A DNA stretch of 22,947 bases from UBA2402 sp044371005 (GTDB lineage: Bacteria; Planctomycetota; Phycisphaerae; Phycisphaerales; UBA1924), in NCBI GenBank assembly GCA_044371005.1, contig JBILUL010000070.1, positions 1 through 22,947 on the forward strand. Reading direction: 5' to 3'. This document shows, one piece after another, positions 9,415-16,361 of this stretch. The position numbers and the translations under genes are program-made. Positions within the stretch are counted from its first letter, which is position 1; each line of letters begins with the position of its first letter. Below the pieces are notes generated by a model. That model ran no database searches, was not told the origin of the DNA, and saw only the letters and a list, made by a program, of their open reading frames with translations.

Positions 9415-10646
9415 GGATTGCCTCCCGTGGAGGGAGCGAGATAACGGTCAAGGGGCGGAAGCAGCGGCTGCAGTGAATCATAGGAAATGGCAAAGCCGAG
9501 CCCTTCAGACTTGGTCTTGTCGGCGGCCCACGTGTTGATGCCGATCAGTTGCCCGGATGCGCTGTACAGGCCGCCCCCACTGTTGCCCGGGTTGAGCGGT
9601 GTGCTCGTCTGGATGATTCGAAGCTGCCCCGACCCGTTCACACTCTTCTCTCGAAACTGGGAAATCGCGCCTTTGGTGTGGGTCCAGCCCAGCCCGCGGG
9701 GATTGCCGATCGCGAAGACATCATCGCCCAGATGGAAACTGCCCGCTGGAGCGATGGCCGCCACGCCCGCTCCGGAACTTGATTCGGCCAGCACCATCGC
9801 CGCGTCGAGCCCTTCCGGGCCGGTCCAGACTACACGCCCGTTGACACTGGTTCCATCGACATACCGAACGGTGACGCCCTGCTCATCCGGGGTGCCCTGG
9901 GGTGAAGCTACATGGCGATTGGTGAGGATCAGCGCGCTTCGATCGTGGATCCGCAGAATCACACCAGAGCCGATGGAGCCATTGAGAAGCCCTCCCCGGA
10001 CAATCAGAACATTGGCACGCATCGCCGCGGCGATGGGTGCTGGTGCAGCGTTGAGGTCCGCCTCACTCACACTGAACTCCTCGAGTGCCAATGGCATCGA
10101 GGCACCCGAGCGCATGACCCAGACAATCGCGAAACTCCAGCCCACGATGTCGGCAAGACCCAGCAGAATCGCAGCAATCGCCATCCACGCGCCGCGGCGG
10201 GCCCCGGTGCGAATCGGCCCCAGCGAGATGCACGCGATCACGACCGCCACAGCACCGGTGATCAGGCCGAAGAAGGGAATGCCGGCGATGGCACAGATGA
10301 TTGCTGCGACAGCGCCGCGGCTCACCTTCACCGGGCCGGAGGGCTCGCCGGCCAGCATCGCGCCGCTTCGCGGCATCGCCGGTGGCAGCGGTGTTGCCTG
10401 CGCCAGCTGCTCGACCGTGATGACCATCGGGCCATCGCCGGCCCGGATTTGCTGACGATTGGCCGGGGCGCACTGATAGGCACTGCACGCATCGGTCTGC
10501 TGAAAGCACGCCACGTGGTGGACGGTTCCGCAATCGCCACACGCCTGGACGGCTTCACCGGCAGCAACCAGCTGGTTGCACACGGGGCAGGCTGCTCCGG
10601 CAGCACGATCATCGGCGATGGTGGGAGTGGGCGGCACGGGTGGCAT
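9411..10646 (-). CDS. RING-like finger fused to membrane helices and HtrA/trypsin-like protease
   Basis: This 411-residue protein has three parts. Residues 20-59 form a RING-like binuclear finger of the prokaryotic type (Cys20/23, Cys36/39, His43 or His44, Cys47, Cys54, Cys59). Residues 109-178 are hydrophobic and resemble DUF4190, with an Arg-rich loop near 146-151. Residues 205-400 are a trypsin-like domain with a complete triad: His245 (TNRHVA), Asp281 (DAAMVL) and Ser356 (NPGNSGGG). Topology is ambiguous: two helices put finger and protease on one side, three would split them. The ATG at 10646 is preferred because the longer frame upstream runs into the preceding gene; the gap is 10 nt. 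A RING plus protease fusion suggests coupling of tagging or recognition to cleavage, but that is inference. Confidence 0.92.
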   Translation of the reverse strand: MPPVPPTPTIADDRAAGAACPVCNQLVAAGEAVQACGDCGTVHHVACFQQTDACSAYQCAPANRQQIRAGDGPMVITVEQLAQATPLPPAMPRSGAMLAGEPSGPVKVSRGAVAAIICAIAGIPFFGLITGAVAVVIACISLGPIRTGARRGAWMAIAAILLGLADIVGWSFAIVWVMRSGASMPLALEEFSVSEADLNAAPAPIAAAMRANVLIVRGGLLNGSIGSGVILRIHDRSALILTNRHVASPQGTPDEQGVTVRYVDGTSVNGRVVWTGPEGLDAAMVLAESSSGAGVAAIAPAGSFHLGDDVFAIGNPRGLGWTHTKGAISQFREKSVNGSGQLRIIQTSTPLNPGNSGGGLYSASGQLIGINTWAADKTKSEGLGFAISYDSLQPLLPPLDRYLAPSTGGNP

Positions 10647-10656
10647 GCTACGGCGG

Positions 10657-11373
10657 TCAGAGTGAACTGAGCAGGAAGATGAGCATGAGAACGCTGTAGA
10701 ATCCGCTGACTGCGGCAGAAGCGATGGCCAGTGCCTTTGAGATCGGCCCTGCCGCGGCAAGTGCCTCGCGTTGCCTGAAGATCACCACCATGGCGATGAT
10801 GAACATGAGCGGTGCCAACAGACCGATGACGCTGAACACGAACATGAGGACGACGCCGCCGCGGAGACCTCGCACCGTGTCGCCGCGATTGAGCCCGGCG
10901 ATGAACTCACCTCCCGTCACCGGTGCCGCGCCGCCGAGCTCCGTCTCGCAGTAGCGGCACTTGACCGCGATCGACTTGATCCGCTCGCCGCAGATGGGGC
11001 AGTCCTTCTCATCGCCCCAGGCCTGCCCCCCGCCACCACCAGCGTTGCCATTGGTTCCACCGCTGGTGGTGGTGACCGGCGCACAGGTGCACCCATACGC
11101 GCCGCATCCTCGAACCTCCAGCCAGCACTCCTGATGGTGTACGAGCCCGCACGCGCCGCAGCGTGCCCAGACCTGGTCCGACTCGACCTGCGTCTGGCAG
11201 ACCGGGCACAGGCTTCCAATCGCCTGTGGACCATCCTTTGGAGGGGCAATTGGAAGCTGCGCGGCGCAGGCAGGGCAACGGGCCATCGCCCCGGCGGACG
11301 CGGCGGGGACCGAGAGCGATGCACCACAGGTACACCGCAGCATCACGCTTGGAGCCTGGCTCACGCCGCTCAT
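10657..11373 (-). CDS. RING-like finger membrane protein, candidate E3
   Basis: This 238-residue protein has three zinc modules and a membrane tail. Residues 14-36 form a ribbon (Cys14, Cys16, Cys33, Cys36). Residues 56-95 form a RING-like finger (Cys56/59, Cys72/75, His79 or His80, Cys83, Cys90, Cys95), closely parallel to the finger in the downstream trypsin fusion. A Gly-rich linker follows, then a ribbon (Cys125/128, Cys139/142), and two helices at about 173-199 and 211-236. The ATG at 11373 forms an ATGA overlap with the upstream gene; the longer frame is out of context. Prokaryotic RING-like fingers beside E1/E2 genes have been proposed as E3s, and this is a good candidate, though ligase activity is untested. 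Confidence 0.88.
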   Translation of the reverse strand: MSGVSQAPSVMLRCTCGASLSVPAASAGAMARCPACAAQLPIAPPKDGPQAIGSLCPVCQTQVESDQVWARCGACGLVHHQECWLEVRGCGAYGCTCAPVTTTSGGTNGNAGGGGGQAWGDEKDCPICGERIKSIAVKCRYCETELGGAAPVTGGEFIAGLNRGDTVRGLRGGVVLMFVFSVIGLLAPLMFIIAMVVIFRQREALAAAGPISKALAIASAAVSGFYSVLMLIFLLSSL

Positions 11374-11939
11374 CGGGAGTTCGCCGTTTCGATGGCAACC
11401 CGAACGAGAACCCAGAAGATCTGCATGCACAGGGAAATCAGGAGCATCTTCTTGCCCTTGGGCTTGCCCTGAACCACCCAGATGATGCCGATGATGCATC
11501 CGATGCCGCTGCACAAAAGTGCCACGACCCACTCGCCGACGGAGAGCGAATCGCCCTCGCCACCGATGAAACTGGGCTTGGACTTGGCCTTTTCGCGCTT
11601 CTTGAGCTCGGGATCGAAGACTTCGTTGCAGAAGCGGCACTTGAGTGCCGCGGTCGCGATCTGCTCGCCGCACGACGGACACGGACGGCGATTGGGATCG
11701 GTGGGCCCTGCGGGAATATCGCCCACGGGGAACGTCTTGTACGAATCCGCATCGTCCGCGGCCTGGGCCTCGACCACCTGAGCCTCGACCACGTTGGCTC
11801 CGACCACCGGCGGCGAAGCACTGACGGCGGGCACCGTGACAACGCCGCCGCAGCCTGGGCACTTGCCCTTGCGACCCGCACCTTTATCCGGTGCCTTGAT
11901 TGAATAGCCGCACGAGGGACAGTTGAACTCAATCGACAT
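11370..11939 (-). CDS. Double zinc-ribbon membrane protein
   Basis: This 189-residue protein opens with a zinc ribbon (Cys7/10, Cys27/30; CPSCGYSIKAP start) of the kind common in planctomycete proteins. A Val/Ala-rich linker follows, then a second ribbon (Cys87/90, Cys101/104), a basic stretch, and two hydrophobic segments (about 137-157 and 165-183). No catalytic residues are visible. The start is supported by GGGAG eight bases upstream, inside the 27-nt gap after the FHA gene. The second ribbon (KCRFCNEVF) resembles the third zinc module of the downstream RING-like protein (KCRYCETEL), suggesting shared ancestry or a common binding partner. It is probably an adaptor or scaffold within the membrane part of the system. 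Confidence 0.85.
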   Translation of the reverse strand: MSIEFNCPSCGYSIKAPDKGAGRKGKCPGCGGVVTVPAVSASPPVVGANVVEAQVVEAQAADDADSYKTFPVGDIPAGPTDPNRRPCPSCGEQIATAALKCRFCNEVFDPELKKREKAKSKPSFIGGEGDSLSVGEWVVALLCSGIGCIIGIIWVVQGKPKGKKMLLISLCMQIFWVLVRVAIETANSR

Positions 11940-11966
11940 GCATCAAACTCCCAATGGGCGTGAACA

Positions 11967-13037
11967 TCATTCCTTGTCCTTGAGCGCGAACTCAAGCAAC
12001 GTCTTTCCGATCACGATCTGATCTCCGGCACACAGCATCTGCTTCTTGATCGGCCGCCCGTTCACATACGTGCCATCAGCGGACCCGGTGTCCTCGATCT
12101 CATAACGACCGCCCCGGTCGTGGATCAGCGCATGACGCGGCTCGATTGCCGCATCCTTGAAGAGATAGACATCGCACTTGGGCGAGCTGCCGATCACCGT
12201 GGTGTTTCTGAACAGAATGAACTGCTTGCCAGCCAACGGCCCGGCCCGCATGAGCAGCCACGCGGTCTTGGTCCAGTGTTCCACCAGTCCGATGAACAGT
12301 CCGACCATCAACCCGATGACCGCAAAGCCCACGCCGCGGCTCATCGTCGCCTCGTCGGGCGTTCCCAGGAGCACGTAGATCGGATCAAAGAGCATGCCCC
12401 CCAGCAACCCACCCAGCACGCCCCCGACCACACCGTTGATGACGACCTTGCGGTCACGAAGTGCGATGCCCTGGCCAAGCCCTGCAGCAATCGCGGCGAT
12501 GGCCCAAGCCGCCCCGCGCCCCATCATCAGGATCAGGAAGCCAAACCCCGTTGGAACTGCTTCCTCGCCCCGAGGAGGCCCGACCGTCACCGCCATCGCC
12601 ACCATCATCAAGAAGACGGCACCCGCGACGAAGATCGCGACCGCGCCCACGACAAACCCGATCCCCAGGCCAACCAGCGATGAAATCACCGCTCGCATCG
12701 CATTCCGGCAGACCAATCCCTCCACCAACCCCAGCAGGAAGCCCACGCCGCCCATGACCGTGGGAAAGAGCAGATACTCTGCGATGGTCTCGCCCTGACT
12801 CCCTTGAGCCTCCGCTTGGGCAAAGTACGGTTCGATGATCGCCCAAGCGACCAGAGCCCCAACCATGCCCGCCATCGCCAGATAGAAACAACTCGAATAC
12901 AACACCCTGAGCACCAGCGGCTGGGGCTCTGCCTGCGGCATCTCCCGCGAGAGAACGCTCTGCGCTTCGATGTACCCATCCACCTTGGGCGAATAAAGGT
13001 CCTCATTCGTCAACGTGATCTGTTCAGCGGGCGGCAT
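11967..13037 (-). CDS. Polytopic membrane protein with C-terminal FHA domain
   Basis: This 356-residue protein has about six hydrophobic segments (roughly 41-69, 87-108, 114-150, 163-186, 200-222 and 233-252), several Gly-rich. A forkhead-associated domain follows (265-356) with its landmarks: Gly283-Ser284, Ser/Arg-His302 and GTYVNG (322-327). FHA domains bind phosphothreonine peptides, so this protein could recruit phosphorylated substrates or partners to the membrane. The usual Arg after the first Gly is replaced (GSS), which may affect binding. The ATG at 13037 is preceded by GGAGGTG inside the end of the JAB gene and lies 1 nt after its stop, so it is preferred over the longer frame. No Ser/Thr kinase gene is in the window. 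Confidence 0.92.
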   Translation of the reverse strand: MPPAEQITLTNEDLYSPKVDGYIEAQSVLSREMPQAEPQPLVLRVLYSSCFYLAMAGMVGALVAWAIIEPYFAQAEAQGSQGETIAEYLLFPTVMGGVGFLLGLVEGLVCRNAMRAVISSLVGLGIGFVVGAVAIFVAGAVFLMMVAMAVTVGPPRGEEAVPTGFGFLILMMGRGAAWAIAAIAAGLGQGIALRDRKVVINGVVGGVLGGLLGGMLFDPIYVLLGTPDEATMSRGVGFAVIGLMVGLFIGLVEHWTKTAWLLMRAGPLAGKQFILFRNTTVIGSSPKCDVYLFKDAAIEPRHALIHDRGGRYEIEDTGSADGTYVNGRPIKKQMLCAGDQIVIGKTLLEFALKDKE

Positions 13038-13038
13038 G

Positions 13039-14211
13039 TCACCCACCTCCCTTGGGTTGAGCCTCCTGCGGAGCCGCGACGGGAACTCGGGGCACTGGCA
13101 CTGCCGCGGGGGGTTGGGCCCCAGGCTGCTTGGAATCTTCCTTCGGCTTGACTTCACCTGGTGCTGCCTTCGACCGCACCGTCTGCAGATAGCCGCTCAG
13201 GATTGCCTCGATCGCCATCTGCTGCTCGGGGCGCAGGCTGATGCTCGTCAGCCCGCGATCCGCGGCTGCACGCGTTCGTCTGGCGGCTTCATTGATCGCT
13301 GCCACAAGACTTGCCGCGGCTTCCTTATCCGAGTCCTTGATGCCCGCGGCCTTGACTTCGAGTTGCTTCATCGCCGCGTGCACATCCTGCAACGCATCAA
13401 ACGTCTCGAGGGAACTGGTGCGATTGGTCAACTGCGTCAACAATGCCTGCGCGACAAGCACTGTGTCGCGGCGAGCTTCAAACCTTGCCAGGAAGTACCC
13501 GCACGCAAAGAGCCCGACAATCGCCGCGGCGGTCAATGCGGTTCTGCTTGCGGGCATCTGCGCGGTGTCGTTGCGCGACGTCGCCTTCGAGCCTTGAGCC
13601 GGAGCAACCGCCGCGGGCCTGGGTGTGGGCGCCTCCGCTGCGGCGGGATGGATCAGTGCCTCCTGGCCAACCCAGTGCACCGGCGCGAGCACGGGCTTAC
13701 CCACCTCCCAGATGAAGACGCCCTCGAGCTTGCGGATCGGATCAATCACCAGCGCGACCTGGCCGCAGGCTCCGAAGAAATGCTGATGGATGAAGACATC
13801 GCGTTCGCTCAGGAAGATGCCAAAGTCCGGATGCGTGTGATACCAGCCGACGATCGCGAGCTGGGCGTAATCGCGGTCCATGCGCTGATTGATTCGTGCC
13901 CATGTCTCGTGCGTGAACGTGACTTCAGCGATTTTGCTGGCGGCTGCTTCACCCTGGATGCTCGCCGAGACGTGCACGAAGGGCCCGGCATCATCCTGCT
14001 TCCACGCTCCCACCAGCACGCCACAGACTTCGACTGTGGTATCGGCACGCGCGTGCCGGTGGATCTGTTCGTGCACCGACGGATCGATGCACAGGCGCAG
14101 TGCCGCGGGCGGCTTGCCGGGGAACGTGCCCCGCTCGAGTCGCTCGAGAGCCAATTGGCCTGCATCAGGCCCCGCCGCGGCAGCGTTTGCCTTTGGTGCT
14201 GGGTCGCTCAT
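13039..14211 (-). CDS. JAB/JAMM metallopeptidase with membrane anchor
   Basis: This 390-residue protein has an N-terminal JAB (MPN+) domain, about 38-180. All metal-site residues are visible: Glu61 (EVCGVLVG) and the JAMM motif His125-x-His127-x7-Ser135-x2-Asp138. JAB peptidases of this family cleave isopeptide or C-terminal linkages of ubiquitin-like proteins, so it is the likely deconjugase or processing enzyme of the operon. After an Ala/Pro linker come one transmembrane helix (about 223-243), a helical and probably coiled-coil region (250-320), and a Pro/Lys-rich tail. The ATG overlaps the stop of the Ubl-E1 gene (14208-14211). Membrane anchoring is unusual for JAB enzymes and fits the membrane theme of the operon. 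Confidence 0.94.
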   Translation of the reverse strand: MSDPAPKANAAAAGPDAGQLALERLERGTFPGKPPAALRLCIDPSVHEQIHRHARADTTVEVCGVLVGAWKQDDAGPFVHVSASIQGEAAASKIAEVTFTHETWARINQRMDRDYAQLAIVGWYHTHPDFGIFLSERDVFIHQHFFGACGQVALVIDPIRKLEGVFIWEVGKPVLAPVHWVGQEALIHPAAAEAPTPRPAAVAPAQGSKATSRNDTAQMPASRTALTAAAIVGLFACGYFLARFEARRDTVLVAQALLTQLTNRTSSLETFDALQDVHAAMKQLEVKAAGIKDSDKEAAASLVAAINEAARRTRAAADRGLTSISLRPEQQMAIEAILSGYLQTVRSKAAPGEVKPKEDSKQPGAQPPAAVPVPRVPVAAPQEAQPKGGG

Positions 14212-15728
14212 GCCTGCAGCCCTTCCACGAGTTCGCCCAGTACCTCATTTCTGTCCGCAGCCAGTTCGTAGGCTCGTGTGGAAGTCCCGGTGCGTGCCAC
14301 CAGAATCTCCCAGGCAGGCACGCCCAGTTCCGCGAGCGTGCGATGCAGGAAGGGTTCATCGCCCCGGAGTGTGGTGTACATCACGGGTGCCGCGGGCTGG
14401 CCGCAGGCATCACAGCGTCCCATCGATTCGGTGACCTTGCCCAGCGAGGCAAAGAGCTCATTGGTCGCGCCGCACGCGCTGCACGAAAGGCCGCAGAGCA
14501 TGTCGCGGCCGAGATCAATCACGGCATCCGGACCCAGATCCTGCCGAGCGCGAGCGAGCAACTGAGAAGCGGTGGTGTTCGAAGCGCCGGTGTCGAGTTC
14601 AACGACCTCGGTCAACGGTTCGTGCGCAGGGCAGTCCGGGCGACGGCTGTAGGTCACCAGGTAACTCTGATAGGAAGTGCCCTCAAAGACATAGCCTCGC
14701 CCGCTGATGGTCTCGAGGCCGTGCAGATACTTGATGACCTCCTGACATTGGATCCCCGCGATGACCGATGCGGTGGTCGGCGTGGTTGGCACCTTGCCTT
14801 CGGCCATCTGATCACGCGTGAGCAGCGCACAACTGCGGCGAGCTTCCAGCAGTTTCCAGTCCTGGTCGCTCATGGTGCATTCGTAGCACGGGCCCGTCGC
14901 CGCGTCGAAGACGCGCGCCACGCCATCCAGTCGCTCGATGGCCCCATCAACCCAGACCTTTCCGGCCTTGGCGGCATACGTGTTGATCGCCACCCGTGCT
15001 TCGCGATTGTCGAGTCCGCACAGAATCACATCTGCCCACCGAAACAGACCCAATCCAAGATCGTGCACCACATTCCCCTGCCATGGACGAACTCGCACGT
15101 TGGGAAAGATTTCACGGGCCGAACGGGCCGCGACGTGAGCCTTGCTCTGGCCCTGATCGCCGAGACGAAAGAGCACCGATCGGGAGAGATTGGATTCTTC
15201 AATGCTGTCAAGATCCGCAATGAAGAGATTGCCGATTCCCAGCAGGGCCAGGTTCTTGATGATCTCGTTGCCGATCGCTCCCGCACCTATCACCACCACT
15301 CTCGCTCGACTCAGCCGCTCCTGCTCCCACCAGCCGATGAGCTCGAACCGGGAGAAGCGACCATCCGGAGTTGCGGGATCCAATTGGATGGCGGTCTGTG
15401 CGTGCGACGCGGCGGCCGCTCGGCCCGAGGCACTGGCCACAGGCATCGCACCCGCCGTGATCTCAGGCTGCAGCCGCATGACATCGCCGTCCTTGACACC
15501 CGCCGCGGCGAGCGTGGCGGTATCGAGCAGTTGTCGCCCGCTCCCCCGGTGATGCAACTTGTAGCTCATCGCCTGGCCATCAGGACTTTGCCGCGGCAAG
15601 CTCAGTCGTTCCACCAGCACCGCGATGAAGCGATTGACCGGCGCATCAACGGGCACCTGCACCACTTGGCGCTTGCTGCCCGTTGCATCCCAGATCTCGA
15701 CATTGATCGCATCGCTCACGAGAGACAT
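14208..15728 (-). CDS. YukD-type ubiquitin-like domain fused to E1-like (ThiF) enzyme
   Basis: This 506-residue protein begins with a beta-grasp domain (about 6-90) resembling YukD/EsaB ubiquitin-like proteins, followed by an Ala-rich linker and an E1/ThiF domain (about 125-345). E1 landmarks are GAGAIG (148-153), ADLDSIEESNLSRS (171-184, with Arg183 at the arginine-finger position), Lys196 and GLDN (238-241). Cys300 lies where ThiF/E1 proteins often have the thioester cysteine. Cys281/Cys284 may bind zinc. A C-terminal extension contains a zinc ribbon (Cys416/419, Cys439/442). It should adenylate a Ubl C-terminus, yet its own Ubl has a blocked C-terminus. The ATG at 15728 is chosen because the beta-grasp domain starts just after it. 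A GTG at 15734 is an alternative. Confidence 0.92.
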   Translation of the reverse strand: MSLVSDAINVEIWDATGSKRQVVQVPVDAPVNRFIAVLVERLSLPRQSPDGQAMSYKLHHRGSGRQLLDTATLAAAGVKDGDVMRLQPEITAGAMPVASASGRAAAASHAQTAIQLDPATPDGRFSRFELIGWWEQERLSRARVVVIGAGAIGNEIIKNLALLGIGNLFIADLDSIEESNLSRSVLFRLGDQGQSKAHVAARSAREIFPNVRVRPWQGNVVHDLGLGLFRWADVILCGLDNREARVAINTYAAKAGKVWVDGAIERLDGVARVFDAATGPCYECTMSDQDWKLLEARRSCALLTRDQMAEGKVPTTPTTASVIAGIQCQEVIKYLHGLETISGRGYVFEGTSYQSYLVTYSRRPDCPAHEPLTEVVELDTGASNTTASQLLARARQDLGPDAVIDLGRDMLCGLSCSACGATNELFASLGKVTESMGRCDACGQPAAPVMYTTLRGDEPFLHRTLAELGVPAWEILVARTGTSTRAYELAADRNEVLGELVEGLQA

Positions 15729-15787
15729 CCCCACAAGAACACCATTGGCCACCCGGGAAGACCCCACCCCCCTACAGGCCGATCGGT

Positions 15788-15793
15788 ATTCTA
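15788..15793 (-). promoter_or_regulatory. Candidate -10 element of the ubiquitin-like operon
   Basis: On the minus strand TAGAAT lies about 60 bases upstream of the Ubl-E1 start, in the divergent gap shared with the Cdd1-like gene. No convincing -35 is visible. It is the best -10 match I found in this gap. Confidence 0.3.
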
Positions 15794-15950
15794 ACCGGAA
15801 CGCCCTCCGATTCGATGCGCTTTGAAGAAGAATTGCGGGGCTACACCAAGTCCCACGACCAGAGTGTCCGAACCTTCTGTGAACATGGCACTTACGACAC
15901 GCATTGGGCTGCGCCAACCATCACTGAGATCGTGTGCCGCACCGGTTTGG

Positions 15951-15956
15951 TATCAT
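15951..15956 (+). promoter_or_regulatory. Candidate leaderless -10 for the Cdd1-like gene (TATCAT)
   Basis: TATCAT ends 5 nt before the ATG at 15962 and no Shine-Dalgarno sequence precedes it, which fits leaderless transcription. Confidence 0.35.
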
Positions 15957-15961
15957 TTCGC

Positions 15962-16357
15962 ATGGCAGCCCGACCTGGACCAACGCGACCATCTGCAGGC
16001 CTGAACCGCGCGGGGAGTGCAACCCCTGATGCAGCACTCCGCCGCGAGTTCATGAAGATGCCCAACGTGGGCAAGGCCACCGCCGGTGACCTGCTCCTGC
16101 TCGGCATCCGCAGCATCGAACAGCTTGCTACACAGGACCCGATGAACCTGTACGAACGCCTGTGCGTCCTGCAGAAGACTCGCGTTGATCCGTGCATGAT
16201 CGATGTCTTGATGGCCGTGGTCGAACACGCACAGACCGGCATCGTGAAAGACTGGTGGGACTACACGCCCCGGCGCAAGCAGATGCTCGCGGCGATGTCG
16301 ACGCCTGCCAGCACCAAAGCAACGAAGAAGAAAACCACGCGCCGCACCCGCAAGTGA
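15962..16357 (+). CDS. Cdd1-like helix-hairpin-helix protein
   Basis: This 131-residue protein matches the Cdd1 ('pathogenicity locus') family. It has a helix-hairpin-helix-like segment MPNVGKATAGDLLLLGI, then the conserved DPMNLYERLCVLQKTRVDPC and a C-terminal DWWDYTPRRK. The tail is rich in Lys/Thr/Arg, suggesting nucleic-acid contact. Function is not established for the family. The open frame extends upstream to 15815, but the conserved domain starts well after the ATG at 15962, and a TATCAT hexamer directly precedes that ATG, so the shorter form is preferred. It is divergent from the ubiquitin-like operon, and its stop lies 4 nt from the stop of the convergent ABC transporter gene. Confidence 0.85.
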   Translation: MAARPGPTRPSAGLNRAGSATPDAALRREFMKMPNVGKATAGDLLLLGIRSIEQLATQDPMNLYERLCVLQKTRVDPCMIDVLMAVVEHAQTGIVKDWWDYTPRRKQMLAAMSTPASTKATKKKTTRRTRK

Positions 16358-16361
16358 CTGT

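Noticed and set aside
8716..15728. CBASS (Cap2/Cap3) or BilABCD-type defence operon
   Set aside because: Cap2-type systems have an E1-E2 fusion with a CD-NTase nearby, and Bil operons have a different compact set. Here E1 and E2 are separate, no nucleotidyltransferase is present, and membrane, FHA and protease parts dominate. A defence role is not excluded, but these named systems do not fit.
14208..15728. Type VII secretion (ESX/Yuk) locus because of the YukD-like domain
   Set aside because: No EssC-type ATPase, WXG100 protein or other secretion component is in the window.
14100..15794. 564-codon open frame on the plus strand
   Set aside because: It lies antisense to the Ubl-E1 gene, whose E1 motifs are unmistakable. 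It is a GC-driven shadow frame without domains.
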